Origin: Arthrobacter ruber
GTDB taxonomy: Bacteria; Actinomycetota; Actinomycetes; Actinomycetales; Micrococcaceae
Reading direction: 5' to 3'
Assembly (NCBI RefSeq): GCF_002954225.1
Contig: NZ_PPTH01000015.1
Span: 1 to 64,000, forward strand
Length of the DNA: 64,000 nucleotides
Part shown: positions 1 through 8,213 of the stretch, piece by piece
Layout of the letters: each line of letters starts with the position of its first letter
Position numbering within the stretch: position 1 is the stretch's first letter
Notes under the pieces: generated by a model
Told to the model about the DNA's origin: nothing
The model's database searches: none
The model's input: the letters and a program-made list of their open reading frames with translations, nothing else
Program-made: the position numbers and the translations under genes

Positions 1-840
1 AACTCGGTGTCGGTGATCGGGGATTCGTCTTCCACCGGCGGGTCCGAGGCGACCGGCTCGACCGGCGGCACAGCTCCTGCACCCGCTCCTGCACCGGCTC
101 CCGCACCGGCCCAGGGCGGGCTGCTGGACGGCGGTCTACTGAACGCGAATGTGGTCTCGCCCGAGGCCGTGGTGCCGGTGAATGTGTCCGGTAACTCGGT
201 GTCGGTGATCGGGGATTCGTCCTCGACCGGCGGGTCCGGTTCGACCGGTTCGACCGGTGGCACCACCGGGAGCACCGGCGGTAACACCGGCGGCACCACG
301 GGTGGCACTACCGACTCGACGACCGGCGGCCTGCTGGACGGCATCCTCGATAACAACGTGATCTCGCCCGAGATCGTGGTTCCGGTCAACGTCGGCTGCA
401 ACGGGGTCGCCATCCTCGGTGACAGTGCTTCGGATTGCACGACCGGCTCGACCGGCAGCACCGGTGGGACGACCGGCGGCACCGGTGGCACTACCGACTC
501 GACGAACGGCGGCCTGCTTGACGGCGGCCTGCTCGACGGCGGTCTGCTCAATGGGAATGAGATCTCGCCCGAGATCGTGGTCCCGGTCAACGTCGGCTGC
601 AACGGGGTCGCCCTCCTCGGTGACAGTGTTTCGGATTGCACGACTGGTTCGACCGGCGGCACGACGGGCGGCAACACCGGCAACACCGGCGGTAACACCG
701 GTGGCACTACCGACTCGACGAACGGCGGCCTGCTCGACGGCATCCTGGACAACAATGTGATCTCGCCCGAGATCGTCGTCCCGGTCAACGTCGGCTGCAA
801 CGGTGTCACCCTCATCGGTGACCGCAGCACCAACTGCGAA
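1..840 (+). repeat. tandem chaplin-like coding repeats, about 200 bp period
   Basis: The segment starting ATCTCGCCCGAGATCGTGGT recurs nearly unchanged at 361, 562 and 760, with a diverged copy at 153. Nt 1-30 repeat nt 193-222 almost exactly. The spacing of 198-208 bp matches a unit of about 66 codons. The high DNA identity points to recent duplication or ongoing gene conversion within the gene. Confidence 0.85.
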
Positions 841-1431
841 TCAGGCGCAGAGGCACCGACCAACCCGACGATCCCGACGATCCCGACCAACCCGACCAAC
901 CCGACGACCCCGACGACCCCGACGACCCCGACGACCCCGACGACCCCGACCAACCCGGTTAACCCGACCACCCCTGAGGTCCCGGTTAACCCGACCACCC
1001 CTGAGGTCCCTGCCACCGGCGACAACGGAGGCACCGACGCTCCTGCCGACGGAGACAAGGGCGACGCCACGAACGACGGCGGAACGAACAACGGCGGGAC
1101 GAACAACGGCGGGACGAACAACGGCGGGACGAACAACGGCGGCACCGACAACGGCGGAACAGATGACGGTGCTTCGATGGAAACGCCGGACGTCACGAAC
1201 GCCGACCTCGTCTCGGTCACCGGCCCTGCCACCGCGCCTGGCACGCTCTCCGTGGCGAGCAGTGGCGTGAAGGTCACCGCGGCTGCCGATGCAGCAGCCA
1301 CCACCGCTGCACCGAAGGCCCTGGCCTCCACGGGGTTCGCTGAGCAGCAGCTCCTTCTGCTCAGCTCGCTCCTGCTCCTCGCTGGAGCGGGCGGCCTGCT
1401 GGCTGCTCGCCGCCAGAAGGCGCGTGCCTAG
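1..1431 (+). CDS. chaplin-like repeat surface protein with LASTG sorting signal (5' partial)
   Basis: The frame is open at the left edge, so the start and any signal peptide lie outside the window. The visible 476 codons hold four full and one partial chaplin-like units (PVNV-x-x-N-x-V-x-x-x-GD). Three units carry two cysteines each; the first two copies have none. Gly/Thr/Ser-rich spacers separate them. A Pro-Thr stretch (about nt 850-1015) and a Gly-Gly-Thr-Asn-Asn stretch (nt 1078-1165) follow as wall-spanning linker. The C-terminus has LASTG (nt 1321-1335), a hydrophobic stretch and a basic tail, the pattern of LAXTG sortase substrates such as the long chaplins of Streptomyces. Likely a covalently wall-anchored surface protein. 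The chaplin relationship is by motif only, and no amyloid or hydrophobic-coat role is shown. Confidence 0.7.
   Translation, partial: NSVSVIGDSSSTGGSEATGSTGGTAPAPAPAPAPAPAQGGLLDGGLLNANVVSPEAVVPVNVSGNSVSVIGDSSSTGGSGSTGSTGGTTGSTGGNTGGTTGGTTDSTTGGLLDGILDNNVISPEIVVPVNVGCNGVAILGDSASDCTTGSTGSTGGTTGGTGGTTDSTNGGLLDGGLLDGGLLNGNEISPEIVVPVNVGCNGVALLGDSVSDCTTGSTGGTTGGNTGNTGGNTGGTTDSTNGGLLDGILDNNVISPEIVVPVNVGCNGVTLIGDRSTNCESGAEAPTNPTIPTIPTNPTNPTTPTTPTTPTTPTTPTNPVNPTTPEVPVNPTTPEVPATGDNGGTDAPADGDKGDATNDGGTNNGGTNNGGTNNGGTNNGGTDNGGTDDGASMETPDVTNADLVSVTGPATAPGTLSVASSGVKVTAAADAAATTAAPKALASTGFAEQQLLLLSSLLLLAGAGGLLAARRQKARA
1078..1165 (+). repeat. 15-bp tandem repeats encoding Gly-Gly-Thr-Asn-Asn
   Basis: A 15-bp unit reading GGCGGGACGAACAAC is repeated four times, then drifts to copies coding for Asp in place of Asn. 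It forms the linker before the sorting signal and is a natural site for length variation between strains. Confidence 0.8.
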
Positions 1432-1453
1432 CGCCGGCTGACGCGACACGAAA

Positions 1454-1495
1454 AAGGACGAGCCCCCGCAGCACACGCTGCGAGGGCTCGTCCTT
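1454..1495. terminator. bidirectional hairpin terminator between convergent genes
   Basis: A perfect 12-bp inverted repeat (1454-1465 with 1484-1495) surrounds a loop that is itself partly paired. An A-run on the left serves the minus-strand gene. It sits exactly between the convergent surface-protein and oxidoreductase genes. Confidence 0.85.
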
Positions 1496-1512
1496 CGTCC
1501 TGCCGCGGTGGG

Positions 1513-2592
1513 TCAGGCGGCGTCGTTCTCGTACCGCAGGCCGATCTGTGCCCGGACGCCGTCGAGCAGGCGCATCGTCTTCACTGTGTCGCCGACCGGC
1601 ATCGTGGGACTCTCGGTCAGTCCCTGCTGGATGCAGCGCGTCACCTCGCGCAGCTCGTATGTGTACCCAGCGCCCACCTGCTCGAACTGCTCCACCCGGG
1701 CTTCTGCCTGACCGGCCTTGACGGTCAGTTCCTTCGGGTTGTGGAGGTTCCCGCCGCCGGTCTTCAGCCAGCCCTTAGACCCGCAGACGGTCGCCTGGCC
1801 GGGGCACGAGGCGATGAACGACGACGACAACTGCGCGTACGCCCCACTGCCATAGCTGAGGGTCAGGGCGGCCTGCAGGTCCACGCCGTCATCATTGAGG
1901 GTTCCCACGGCGGATACGGAATCGGGGAAGCCCAGGGACCCCAGCGCCCACGTGAGCGGGTACACCGTGAGGTCCATCAGGGCCCCGCCGCCGGCCTTCG
2001 GGTCCCACAGGCGGCTGTTCGGATCGTCGGGGGCGGCGAAGCCGAGGTCGGCCTGGACCCACCGGATGTCGCCCAGTTCTCCCGAGTGGATGATCTCCCA
2101 GGCGCGATTGACACTGGGGAGGAACCGCGTCCATACGGCCTCCATGAGGAACAGGCCGCTCCCGGCCGCGATCGCCGCCAGTTCCTCCGCCTCAGCGGCG
2201 GTGATCGTGAACGGCTTCTCGCAGAGCACGTGCTTCCCCCCGGCGAGGGCCGCCTTGGCCACCTCGTAGTGCTGTCCGTGCGGGGTGGTGATGTAGACGA
2301 CGTCGACCTCGGGGTCGTCCACGAGCCGCTGGTACCCGGTTGTGCCGCCGTCGTTGCCGTAGCTCGTGGCGAACCCGAACTTCTCGGCGAATGCTGCGGC
2401 GCTCTCAGCGCTGCGCGAGCTCACCGCGTGGAGCACGGCGTCCTCGAGGAGGGCGATGTCCTGGGTGACCTTCGATGCGATGCCGCCCGTGGCGATGACG
2501 CCCCACTTGAGGGGACGGCCCGTCGCGACGACGGGGCTGGGAGCACCTGCTTCGGCGCAGGGGGGAACGGTGATGCGGTTCGGTGGGTTCAT
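1513..2592 (-). CDS. Gfo/Idh/MocA family oxidoreductase
   Basis: A protein of 359 aa. Residues about 28-150 form an NAD(P)-binding Rossmann domain (WGVIATGGIA near the N-terminus). The family signature CEKPFTIT supplies the catalytic lysine, and the C-terminal half is the usual alpha/beta substrate domain. Such enzymes oxidise or reduce sugars, sugar acids or inositols with a nicotinamide cofactor in the cytoplasm; the substrate cannot be read from sequence. The start at 2592 has AAGGAT upstream; an in-frame codon 39 bp further upstream is less well placed. It lies downstream of the ChvE-type importer on the same strand but behind a strong terminator, so co-function with the imported sugar is likely and co-transcription only partial. 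Confidence 0.85.
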   Translation of the reverse strand: MNPPNRITVPPCAEAGAPSPVVATGRPLKWGVIATGGIASKVTQDIALLEDAVLHAVSSRSAESAAAFAEKFGFATSYGNDGGTTGYQRLVDDPEVDVVYITTPHGQHYEVAKAALAGGKHVLCEKPFTITAAEAEELAAIAAGSGLFLMEAVWTRFLPSVNRAWEIIHSGELGDIRWVQADLGFAAPDDPNSRLWDPKAGGGALMDLTVYPLTWALGSLGFPDSVSAVGTLNDDGVDLQAALTLSYGSGAYAQLSSSFIASCPGQATVCGSKGWLKTGGGNLHNPKELTVKAGQAEARVEQFEQVGAGYTYELREVTRCIQQGLTESPTMPVGDTVKTMRLLDGVRAQIGLRYENDAA

Positions 2593-2678
2593 GGACCTAT
2601 CCTTGCCGTCCGCGCGTGCCGCGTCCAGCACCCGGGGAGGACCGGGAGGCGGGCCCGGTGGAGCGCATGTGGCCGGGA

Positions 2679-2718
2679 ACGACGAAGTGCCCCGGCCGGG
2701 GCCGGGGCACTTCGTCGT
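2679..2718 (-). terminator. hairpin terminator after chvE
   Basis: An 18-bp near-perfect inverted repeat (2679-2696 with 2701-2718) with a 4-nt loop lies just downstream of the binding-protein gene. It probably ends most transcripts of the importer operon. Confidence 0.8.
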
Positions 2719-2745
2719 GATGCTGCGGAGAGGTCCGAGCAGGTG

Positions 2746-3843
2746 CTACTTGGTGAGCGCGGACAGCGTGGGATCGTTCGCGTAAGCTTCCGCGGCGTTG
2801 TCCTTCGTCACGATCTGCGGCTCGAGAAGGTAGGCGGGAACGGTCTTCACGCCGTTGTCGTAGGAGTCGGGATCGTTGATCTCGGGCTCCTCGCCGGCCT
2901 GCAGGTTGCCGACCATCTCGATGGCGTGCTCGACGAGGGCCCGCGTGTCCTTGTTGATCGTGGAGTACTGCTTGCCCTCCATGATCGACTTGACGGACTC
3001 GACCTCGGAGTCCTGCCCGGTCACAACCGGGAGGGTCTTGCCGGCACCGGCGACCGAGGTCAGGATGGCGCGGGCGAGCGTGTCGTTGGGGGAGAGGACG
3101 CCGTCGAGCTCGGTGGAGCCGTAGCTGCCCGAGAGCAGGGTGTCCATGCGGCGCTGGGCGTTCTCCGCCTTCCAGCCCTGGGTCACGGCCTGCTCGAAGC
3201 TCGTCTGACCCGAGACGACGACGAGGTTGCCGTTGTCGATCTCGGGCTGCAGGATGCTCATCGCACCGTCGAAGAACACCTTGGCGTTGGCGTCGTCGGG
3301 CGAGCCGGCGAACAGCTCGATGTTGTACGGTCCTTCGGGCTTGGCGGCCTTCATGCCGTCGAGGAGAGCCTGACCCTGCAGCTCACCGACCTGGAAGTTG
3401 TCGTACGCGACGTAGTAGTCGACGTTCTCGGTGTTGGTGAGCAGGCGGTCATAGGCGATGACGGTGATGCCGGCTTCCTTGGCCTGCGCCAGCTGGGTGC
3501 CGAGCTGGGCGCCGTCGATCGCGCCGACGACCAGGACCTTCACGCCATTGGTGATCATGGAGCTGATCTGGTTCTGCTGCTCGGAGACACCGCCGTTGGC
3601 GAACTGGACGTTCGGCTCGTAACCGGCCTCGGTCAGGCCGTCGTTGAAGAGCGTCTCGGCGAGAACCCAGTTCTCGGAGGTCTTCTGCGGAAGTGCGATG
3701 CCGATGGCGGACCCGGTCTCGAAGCCGGCGGCGGCGCCGTCGCCGCCCTCGGCCGCGGGAGCGGATTCTTCACGGCCGCACCCGGTCAGCGCCAGCGCTG
3801 ATATGGCAGCCACGGCTGCAAGGGATTTTGCAAACTTACGCAT
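2746..3843 (-). CDS. chvE: ChvE-type sugar-binding lipoprotein
   Basis: A protein of 365 aa with a lipoprotein signal peptide ending LALTGCG, so the mature protein should be lipid-anchored outside the membrane. The rest is a type I periplasmic-binding fold for sugars (IGIALPQKTSENW at the start, later VVTGQDSEVES). By family it captures monosaccharides for the MmsB/MmsA importer encoded just upstream. The start at 3843 puts AAAGAG 7 nt upstream; an ATG at 3849 is too close to it. Being last in the operon and followed by a strong hairpin suits a binding protein made in excess. Confidence 0.9.
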   Translation of the reverse strand: MRKFAKSLAAVAAISALALTGCGREESAPAAEGGDGAAAGFETGSAIGIALPQKTSENWVLAETLFNDGLTEAGYEPNVQFANGGVSEQQNQISSMITNGVKVLVVGAIDGAQLGTQLAQAKEAGITVIAYDRLLTNTENVDYYVAYDNFQVGELQGQALLDGMKAAKPEGPYNIELFAGSPDDANAKVFFDGAMSILQPEIDNGNLVVVSGQTSFEQAVTQGWKAENAQRRMDTLLSGSYGSTELDGVLSPNDTLARAILTSVAGAGKTLPVVTGQDSEVESVKSIMEGKQYSTINKDTRALVEHAIEMVGNLQAGEEPEINDPDSYDNGVKTVPAYLLEPQIVTKDNAAEAYANDPTLSALTK

Positions 3844-3898
3844 GTGCATTCTCTTTCTTTTGCTCTTGCTCTTGTGGACGGATGACGCTTCGTGCCTG

Positions 3899-3918
3899 GG
3901 GTCGGCCGGTGCCGACCC
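3899..3918 (-). other. stem-loop between mmsB and chvE
   Basis: A perfect 8-bp inverted repeat GGGTCGGC / GCCGACCC with a 4-nt loop touches the mmsB stop codon. There is no T-run, so it is more likely an mRNA-stability or processing element than a terminator. It could help set a higher level of chvE than of the membrane subunits. Confidence 0.45.
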
Positions 3919-5219
3919 TAGACGTCGTGGGAGATGACTTCCTTCGTCCCGACAGCCTGCTCGGTGGGTGCGGGCTGGGGCGCGGCAGTGGTGGCCTTCT
4001 TCGTGCCACCACCACCGCCGAGGTTCCTGGTGAGCAGGCCGATGATGGACGGCTTGCCCTGGATCTTGTTGTAGACGTCGAAGGCGACGGCGACGAGCAG
4101 GACGAGGCCTTTGATGATCTGCGTGAGGTCGGCGCCAATGCCGAGCAGCTGCAGTCCGTTGTTGAGGACGGCCATGACGAGGCCACCGATGATGGAACCG
4201 ACCACGGTGCCGACGCCACCGGTCACTGCTGCGCCGCCGATGAACACCGCGGCGATGGCGTCGAGTTCCCACCCGGTGCCGTCGAACGGTCCGGAGGCGG
4301 TGGAGCGGCCCACGAAGATCATGCCGGCGAGAGCGGCGAGGATGGACATGTTCATCATGACCATGAAGTTGACCTTCTTGCTCTGCACGCCGGAGAGCTC
4401 AGCCGCATGGCGGTTGCCACCGACCGCGTAGACGTGCCGTCCGAGGATCGTCTTGTTGGAGATGAAGGCGTAGATGATGACGAGGATGCCCAGGATGATG
4501 CCGGGGATGGGGAACGAGGTCCCGGGACGGCCCGTCGCGAACAGGTAGGTCGCGTAGAGGATGACGGCCGAGAGCAGTGCGAGCTTGACGATCGGCACCC
4601 ACATGGGGGGAAGGTCCGCATTGATCTTCTCGAGCTTGCGGCGGTTCTTGAACTCGCTGTAGATGACGAACGCGACCAGGGCGAAGCCGATGAGCAGGGT
4701 CAGGTTGTTGTAGCCGATGTTCGGGCCGACCTCGGGCAGGTAGCCCGCGCCGAGGTACTGGAAGCCCTCGGGGACGGGGACGGTGTTCGAATCACCGACC
4801 GCCTGGTTGGCGCCCCGGAAGATGAGCATGCCCGCGAGGGTGACGATGAACGCGGGTATCCCGACGTAGGCCACCCAGAACCCTTGCCAGATACCGATCA
4901 CCGCGCCGAGCACCAGGCCGAGCACGACGCCCAGGTACCAGGGGATACCCCAGTCGCGCATGGCGATCGCGACGACGATACCGACGAACGCGGCGATGGA
5001 ACCGACCGAGAGGTCGATGTGGCCGGCGATGATCACGAGCACCATGCCGATGGCCAGGATCAGGATGTAAGAGTTGCCGTTGAACAGGTTCATCATGTTG
5101 CCGGACGTGAGCGTCTTCCCGCCCGTGCGCCACTGGAAGAACACGACAAGCGCGACCAGGGCGAAGATCATCCCGAACTGGCGGGTGTTCCCGCCGAAGA
5201 TTTGTTTTAGGGAATTCAT
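3918..5219 (-). CDS. mmsB: multiple-monosaccharide ABC transporter permease
   Basis: A protein of 433 aa, the length typical of GguB/MmsB, longer than most sugar permeases of the family. About ten or more hydrophobic segments are visible, and the region GHIDLSVGSIAAFVG is the conserved permease loop that contacts the ATPase. A Gly-rich, charged tail closes the protein. It forms the membrane channel with MmsA and ChvE. The start at 5219 has AAGGAAG about 7 nt upstream. The gene follows mmsA after 24 bp and precedes chvE by 74 bp, so the three form one operon. Confidence 0.9.
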   Translation of the reverse strand: MNSLKQIFGGNTRQFGMIFALVALVVFFQWRTGGKTLTSGNMMNLFNGNSYILILAIGMVLVIIAGHIDLSVGSIAAFVGIVVAIAMRDWGIPWYLGVVLGLVLGAVIGIWQGFWVAYVGIPAFIVTLAGMLIFRGANQAVGDSNTVPVPEGFQYLGAGYLPEVGPNIGYNNLTLLIGFALVAFVIYSEFKNRRKLEKINADLPPMWVPIVKLALLSAVILYATYLFATGRPGTSFPIPGIILGILVIIYAFISNKTILGRHVYAVGGNRHAAELSGVQSKKVNFMVMMNMSILAALAGMIFVGRSTASGPFDGTGWELDAIAAVFIGGAAVTGGVGTVVGSIIGGLVMAVLNNGLQLLGIGADLTQIIKGLVLLVAVAFDVYNKIQGKPSIIGLLTRNLGGGGGTKKATTAAPQPAPTEQAVGTKEVISHDV

Positions 5220-5243
5220 GGTGTTCTTCCTTGGATGCTACGG

Positions 5244-6782
5244 TCAGGCAGATTTCCTGCTGGCGGTCATGAGTTTCATCAGGGATTCCTGGTTCGCTTC
5301 GTCCCGGGTCAGTTCGCCCGTGATGGCGCCCTCGAAGATCGTGTAGATCCTGTCCGACAGGCCGAGCAGCTCGGGCAGCTCCGAGGAGATGACGATGACG
5401 CCCTTCCCCTGCTCGGCGAGCTTCTGGATGATGCCGTAGATCTCGTACTTGGCGCCGACGTCGATTCCGCGGGTCGGTTCGTCGAGGATCAGGAGATCGG
5501 GGTCGGTGAACATCCACTTGGCCAGGACCACCTTCTGCTGGTTCCCGCCGGAGAGCTTTGCGACACCCTCGTTGACGCTCGGTGTCTTGGTCCTCAGCGT
5601 CTTGCGGTAGTCCTCGGCGACCCGGAACTCCTCGTCCCTGTCGACCACGAGCCCGCGGGTGATCCTCTTCAGGTCGGCGGAGACCGTGGTGGTCTTGATG
5701 TCGTCGAGCAGGTTGAGCCCGAGCGACTTGCGGTCCTCCGTCACGTAGGCGAGTCCGGCGTCGATCGCCTGGGGCACCGAGCGCAGCGTGACCTCCTTGC
5801 CGTTGATGAGGATCTGTCCGGACTTGAAGTTGCCGTACGAGCGCCCGAAGACGGATCGGGCCAGTTCGGTGCGTCCTGCGCCCATGAGGCCGGCGAATCC
5901 GACGATCTCACCGCGGCGGACGTGGAAGCTCGAGTTCTTGCACACCAGGCGGTCGGAGACCGTGGGATGGCCGACGGTCCAGTTGCGGACCTCGAAGAAG
6001 GTCTCGCCGATCGACGGGGTGTGGTCCGGGAAACGTGACTCGAGGGAGCGGCCCACCATGCCGCGGATGATGCGGTCCTCGTCGACGCCGTCGTTCTTGA
6101 CGTGAAGCGTCTCGATCGACTTGCCGTCACGGATGATCGTGATGGAGTCGGCGATCTGCTCGATCTCGTTGAGCTTGTGCGAGATCATGATGCACGAGAT
6201 GCCCTTGGAACGCAGGCCCGACATCAGGTCGAGGAGGTGCTGGGAGTCCGACTCGTTGAGGGCCGCGGTGGGCTCGTCCAGGATGAGCAGCTTCACGGAC
6301 TTGTTGAGGGCCTTGGCGATCTCGACGAGCTGCTGCTTGCCGACCCCGATGTCCTTGACCTTGGTGGTCGGATCCTCGTTCAGGCCGACACGGGCCATGA
6401 GTTCCAGCGTGGTGTTGTTGACGTAGTCCCAGTCGATCACGCCGAAGCGGGTGGGCTCGTTGCCGAGGAAGATGTTCTCGGCGATGGACAGCTCGGGGAT
6501 GAGTGCGAGCTCCTGGTGGATGATGACGATCCCGGCCGCTTCGCTGGACCGGATGTCCCTGAACTGGACCTCCTTGCCCTGGAAGACGATCTCGCCGGAG
6601 TAGTCGCCGTAGGGGTACAACCCGGACAGGACCTTCATGAGGGTGGACTTGCCGGCGCCGTTCTCCCCGCAGATGGCGTGGATCTCGCCGGCGGTGACCT
6701 CGAGGGATACGTCGGAGAGGGCCTTGACTCCCGGGAACTCCTTGGTGATGGAGCGCATCTCAAGGATGGTGTGGTTGTTCAT
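5244..6782 (-). CDS. mmsA: multiple-monosaccharide ABC transporter ATPase (two ABC domains)
   Basis: A protein of 512 aa with two fused ABC domains. The first has Walker [10 protein letters not shown] and [11 protein letters not shown]. The second has the degenerate nucleotide loop [10 protein letters not shown], the signature LSGGNQQKV and [12 protein letters not shown]. This tandem form is normal for RbsA/MglA/GguA proteins. It powers sugar import through MmsB at the inner face of the membrane. The ATG at 6782 has GGGAGG about 5 nt upstream; the frame stays open 35 codons further, without a good start there. Confidence 0.92.
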   Translation of the reverse strand: MNNHTILEMRSITKEFPGVKALSDVSLEVTAGEIHAICGENGAGKSTLMKVLSGLYPYGDYSGEIVFQGKEVQFRDIRSSEAAGIVIIHQELALIPELSIAENIFLGNEPTRFGVIDWDYVNNTTLELMARVGLNEDPTTKVKDIGVGKQQLVEIAKALNKSVKLLILDEPTAALNESDSQHLLDLMSGLRSKGISCIMISHKLNEIEQIADSITIIRDGKSIETLHVKNDGVDEDRIIRGMVGRSLESRFPDHTPSIGETFFEVRNWTVGHPTVSDRLVCKNSSFHVRRGEIVGFAGLMGAGRTELARSVFGRSYGNFKSGQILINGKEVTLRSVPQAIDAGLAYVTEDRKSLGLNLLDDIKTTTVSADLKRITRGLVVDRDEEFRVAEDYRKTLRTKTPSVNEGVAKLSGGNQQKVVLAKWMFTDPDLLILDEPTRGIDVGAKYEIYGIIQKLAEQGKGVIVISSELPELLGLSDRIYTIFEGAITGELTRDEANQESLMKLMTASRKSA

Positions 6783-6864
6783 GGAGCCTCCCGCAGTGAC
6801 GGCGTTGTCTTGGTGCAGGCCCAACCTCGGCCCGAAAGAATTGAACACGCTGGGGCGCCTTGGC

Positions 6865-6880
6865 GTCAACTGTTGAACGC
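6865..6880. promoter_or_regulatory. candidate ROK operator and -35 region upstream of mmsA
   Basis: On the minus strand the site reads GCGTTCAACAGTTGAC. It contains the inverted repeat TCAAC-T-GTTGA and overlaps a plausible -35 box TTGACG. A 16-bp site matching at 11 positions lies in front of the ROK gene (8162-8177), which suggests one regulator binds both. Inference from position and similarity only. Confidence 0.45.
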
Positions 6881-6907
6881 AATGCACGCGGAAAACAGAT
6901 CAAATCT

Positions 6908-8131
6908 TTATGCGGAGCTCGCCAGCGCAGGGGTGAGTCCGGGGTGTGCCAGCACGATGGCTGCAGCGCCCAGGGCTTCGGCGCGATCGCCGAGGGATGA
7001 CATGCACACGCTTGTCGTCTCGCCGATGATGGGGACCGCGTGGCGGGCCAGGCCGCGCCGCACGGGCTCGAGGAGGATGTCGCCGAGGCTGGTCAGCGGC
7101 CCCCCGATCACGATGGTCTCCGGGTTGATGATGTTGGCCACGTGCGCCAGGGCGCGTCCGATGGCCGCTCCGGCGTCGTCGATGACGCGCAGGGCCGCGG
7201 TGTCGCCGGCCAGGGCCCACTCGATGATGCGCTCGGCGTCCACGGTCTCGGTGCCGCCGCGGCCCAGCAGCTCGATCATCGTCGAGGTGGAGGCCACGGT
7301 CTCGAGGCACCCGCGATTGCCGCACCGGCAGATCACGCCCTGCTCGTTGATGGTGGTGTGCCCGAGCTCGCCGGTGACGCCCACGTTGCCGTAGAACAGC
7401 GACCCGTTCAGGACCATGCCGGAGCCGATCCCCGAGCCCACCTTGATGAACAGCAGGTTCTCCACCGCACTGTGCGGTCCCCAGGTCACCTGGGCGAGGG
7501 CGCCCAGGTTCGCGTCGTTGTCGATGAAGACCGGCACCTGCAGCCGTTCGCCGAAGGTCTCGTGCATGTTGATGCCCACCCACTCGGGCAGGATGGCGCC
7601 CTGCACGACGGTCCCGGTGCGACGGTCGATGGGCCCCGGGATGCCGATGCCGGCACCGAGGAGGGCGCGCCGGCTGATGCCGCCGTTCTCGAGCAGGGCA
7701 TCGAGCAGGTCCGAGGCTGCCCGCAGCCCTTCCACGGCGCTGTGCCCGAGGGGCAGGCTGACGGACGCCTCCTGCAGGATCCGGTAGTTCGGGCTGGCCA
7801 GGACCACGCGGAGGTGGCGCCGCCCGATGTCGATCCCGGCCGCGACCTGCCCCTTGTCGTTGAGGATCACGGAGAGTGCCCGGCGGCCCGAGCTGGTGGT
7901 CGGGGCCGTGCTGACGATGCCGGTCGCGGTCATGACCTTCACGATGTTCGAGATCGTGGCGGTGGAGAGTCCGGTGGAGCGCGCGAGGGCTGCCTGCGTC
8001 TGGGGTCCGCCGCTCGTGAGGGCGGCGATCACCCGCCGCTGGTTCTGCTCCCGCAGTGCGGACTGCGAGCCCGGTTTGGGCAGGGCGGCGCTCAGGGGTG
8101 GCCTCGCCGTCGAGGGGGGATCTCCGGGCAT
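6908..8131 (-). CDS. ROK family transcriptional regulator
   Basis: A protein of 407 aa. Residues about 28-90 are an N-terminal winged helix-turn-helix (LARSTGLSTATISNIVKVM). The remainder is a ROK sugar-kinase-like domain with the zinc motif CRCGNRGCLE and the ATP-site motif GIDIGRRHLR. ROK repressors of this XylR/NagC type sense sugars or their phosphates. The gene lies directly upstream of mmsA on the same strand, with 125 bp between them, so it is the likely regulator of the importer. The start is the ATG at 8131. Confidence 0.9.
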   Translation of the reverse strand: MPGDPPSTARPPLSAALPKPGSQSALREQNQRRVIAALTSGGPQTQAALARSTGLSTATISNIVKVMTATGIVSTAPTTSSGRRALSVILNDKGQVAAGIDIGRRHLRVVLASPNYRILQEASVSLPLGHSAVEGLRAASDLLDALLENGGISRRALLGAGIGIPGPIDRRTGTVVQGAILPEWVGINMHETFGERLQVPVFIDNDANLGALAQVTWGPHSAVENLLFIKVGSGIGSGMVLNGSLFYGNVGVTGELGHTTINEQGVICRCGNRGCLETVASTSTMIELLGRGGTETVDAERIIEWALAGDTAALRVIDDAGAAIGRALAHVANIINPETIVIGGPLTSLGDILLEPVRRGLARHAVPIIGETTSVCMSSLGDRAEALGAAAIVLAHPGLTPALASSA

Positions 8132-8161
8132 GCACTCAGGTTGCCGCAGCGTTCCGTTGTA

Positions 8162-8182
8162 GTCAAGAAGTTAACGCTTGAC
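8162..8182. promoter_or_regulatory. candidate ROK autoregulatory operator
   Basis: The stretch contains GTCAAG and CTTGAC as arms around a central GTTAAC, 31-51 bp upstream of the ROK start. Read on the minus strand, 8162-8177 gives GCGTTAACTTCTTGAC, sharing GCGTTnAnnnnTTGAC with the site upstream of mmsA. Probable binding site for the ROK protein; not proven. Confidence 0.45.
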
Positions 8183-8213
8183 GTCTGGTCCGATCCGCTC
8201 GGGCCGATGGCGG

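Noticed and set aside
1078-1165. Short regular repeats that could suggest a CRISPR array
   Set aside because: The unit is 15 bp, has no spacers and stays in frame within a coding region.
1741-3801. Long plus-strand open frame opposite the oxidoreductase and chvE
   Set aside because: It mirrors the codons of clear minus-strand genes; the product is low-complexity Arg/Gly/Asp-rich with no motif.
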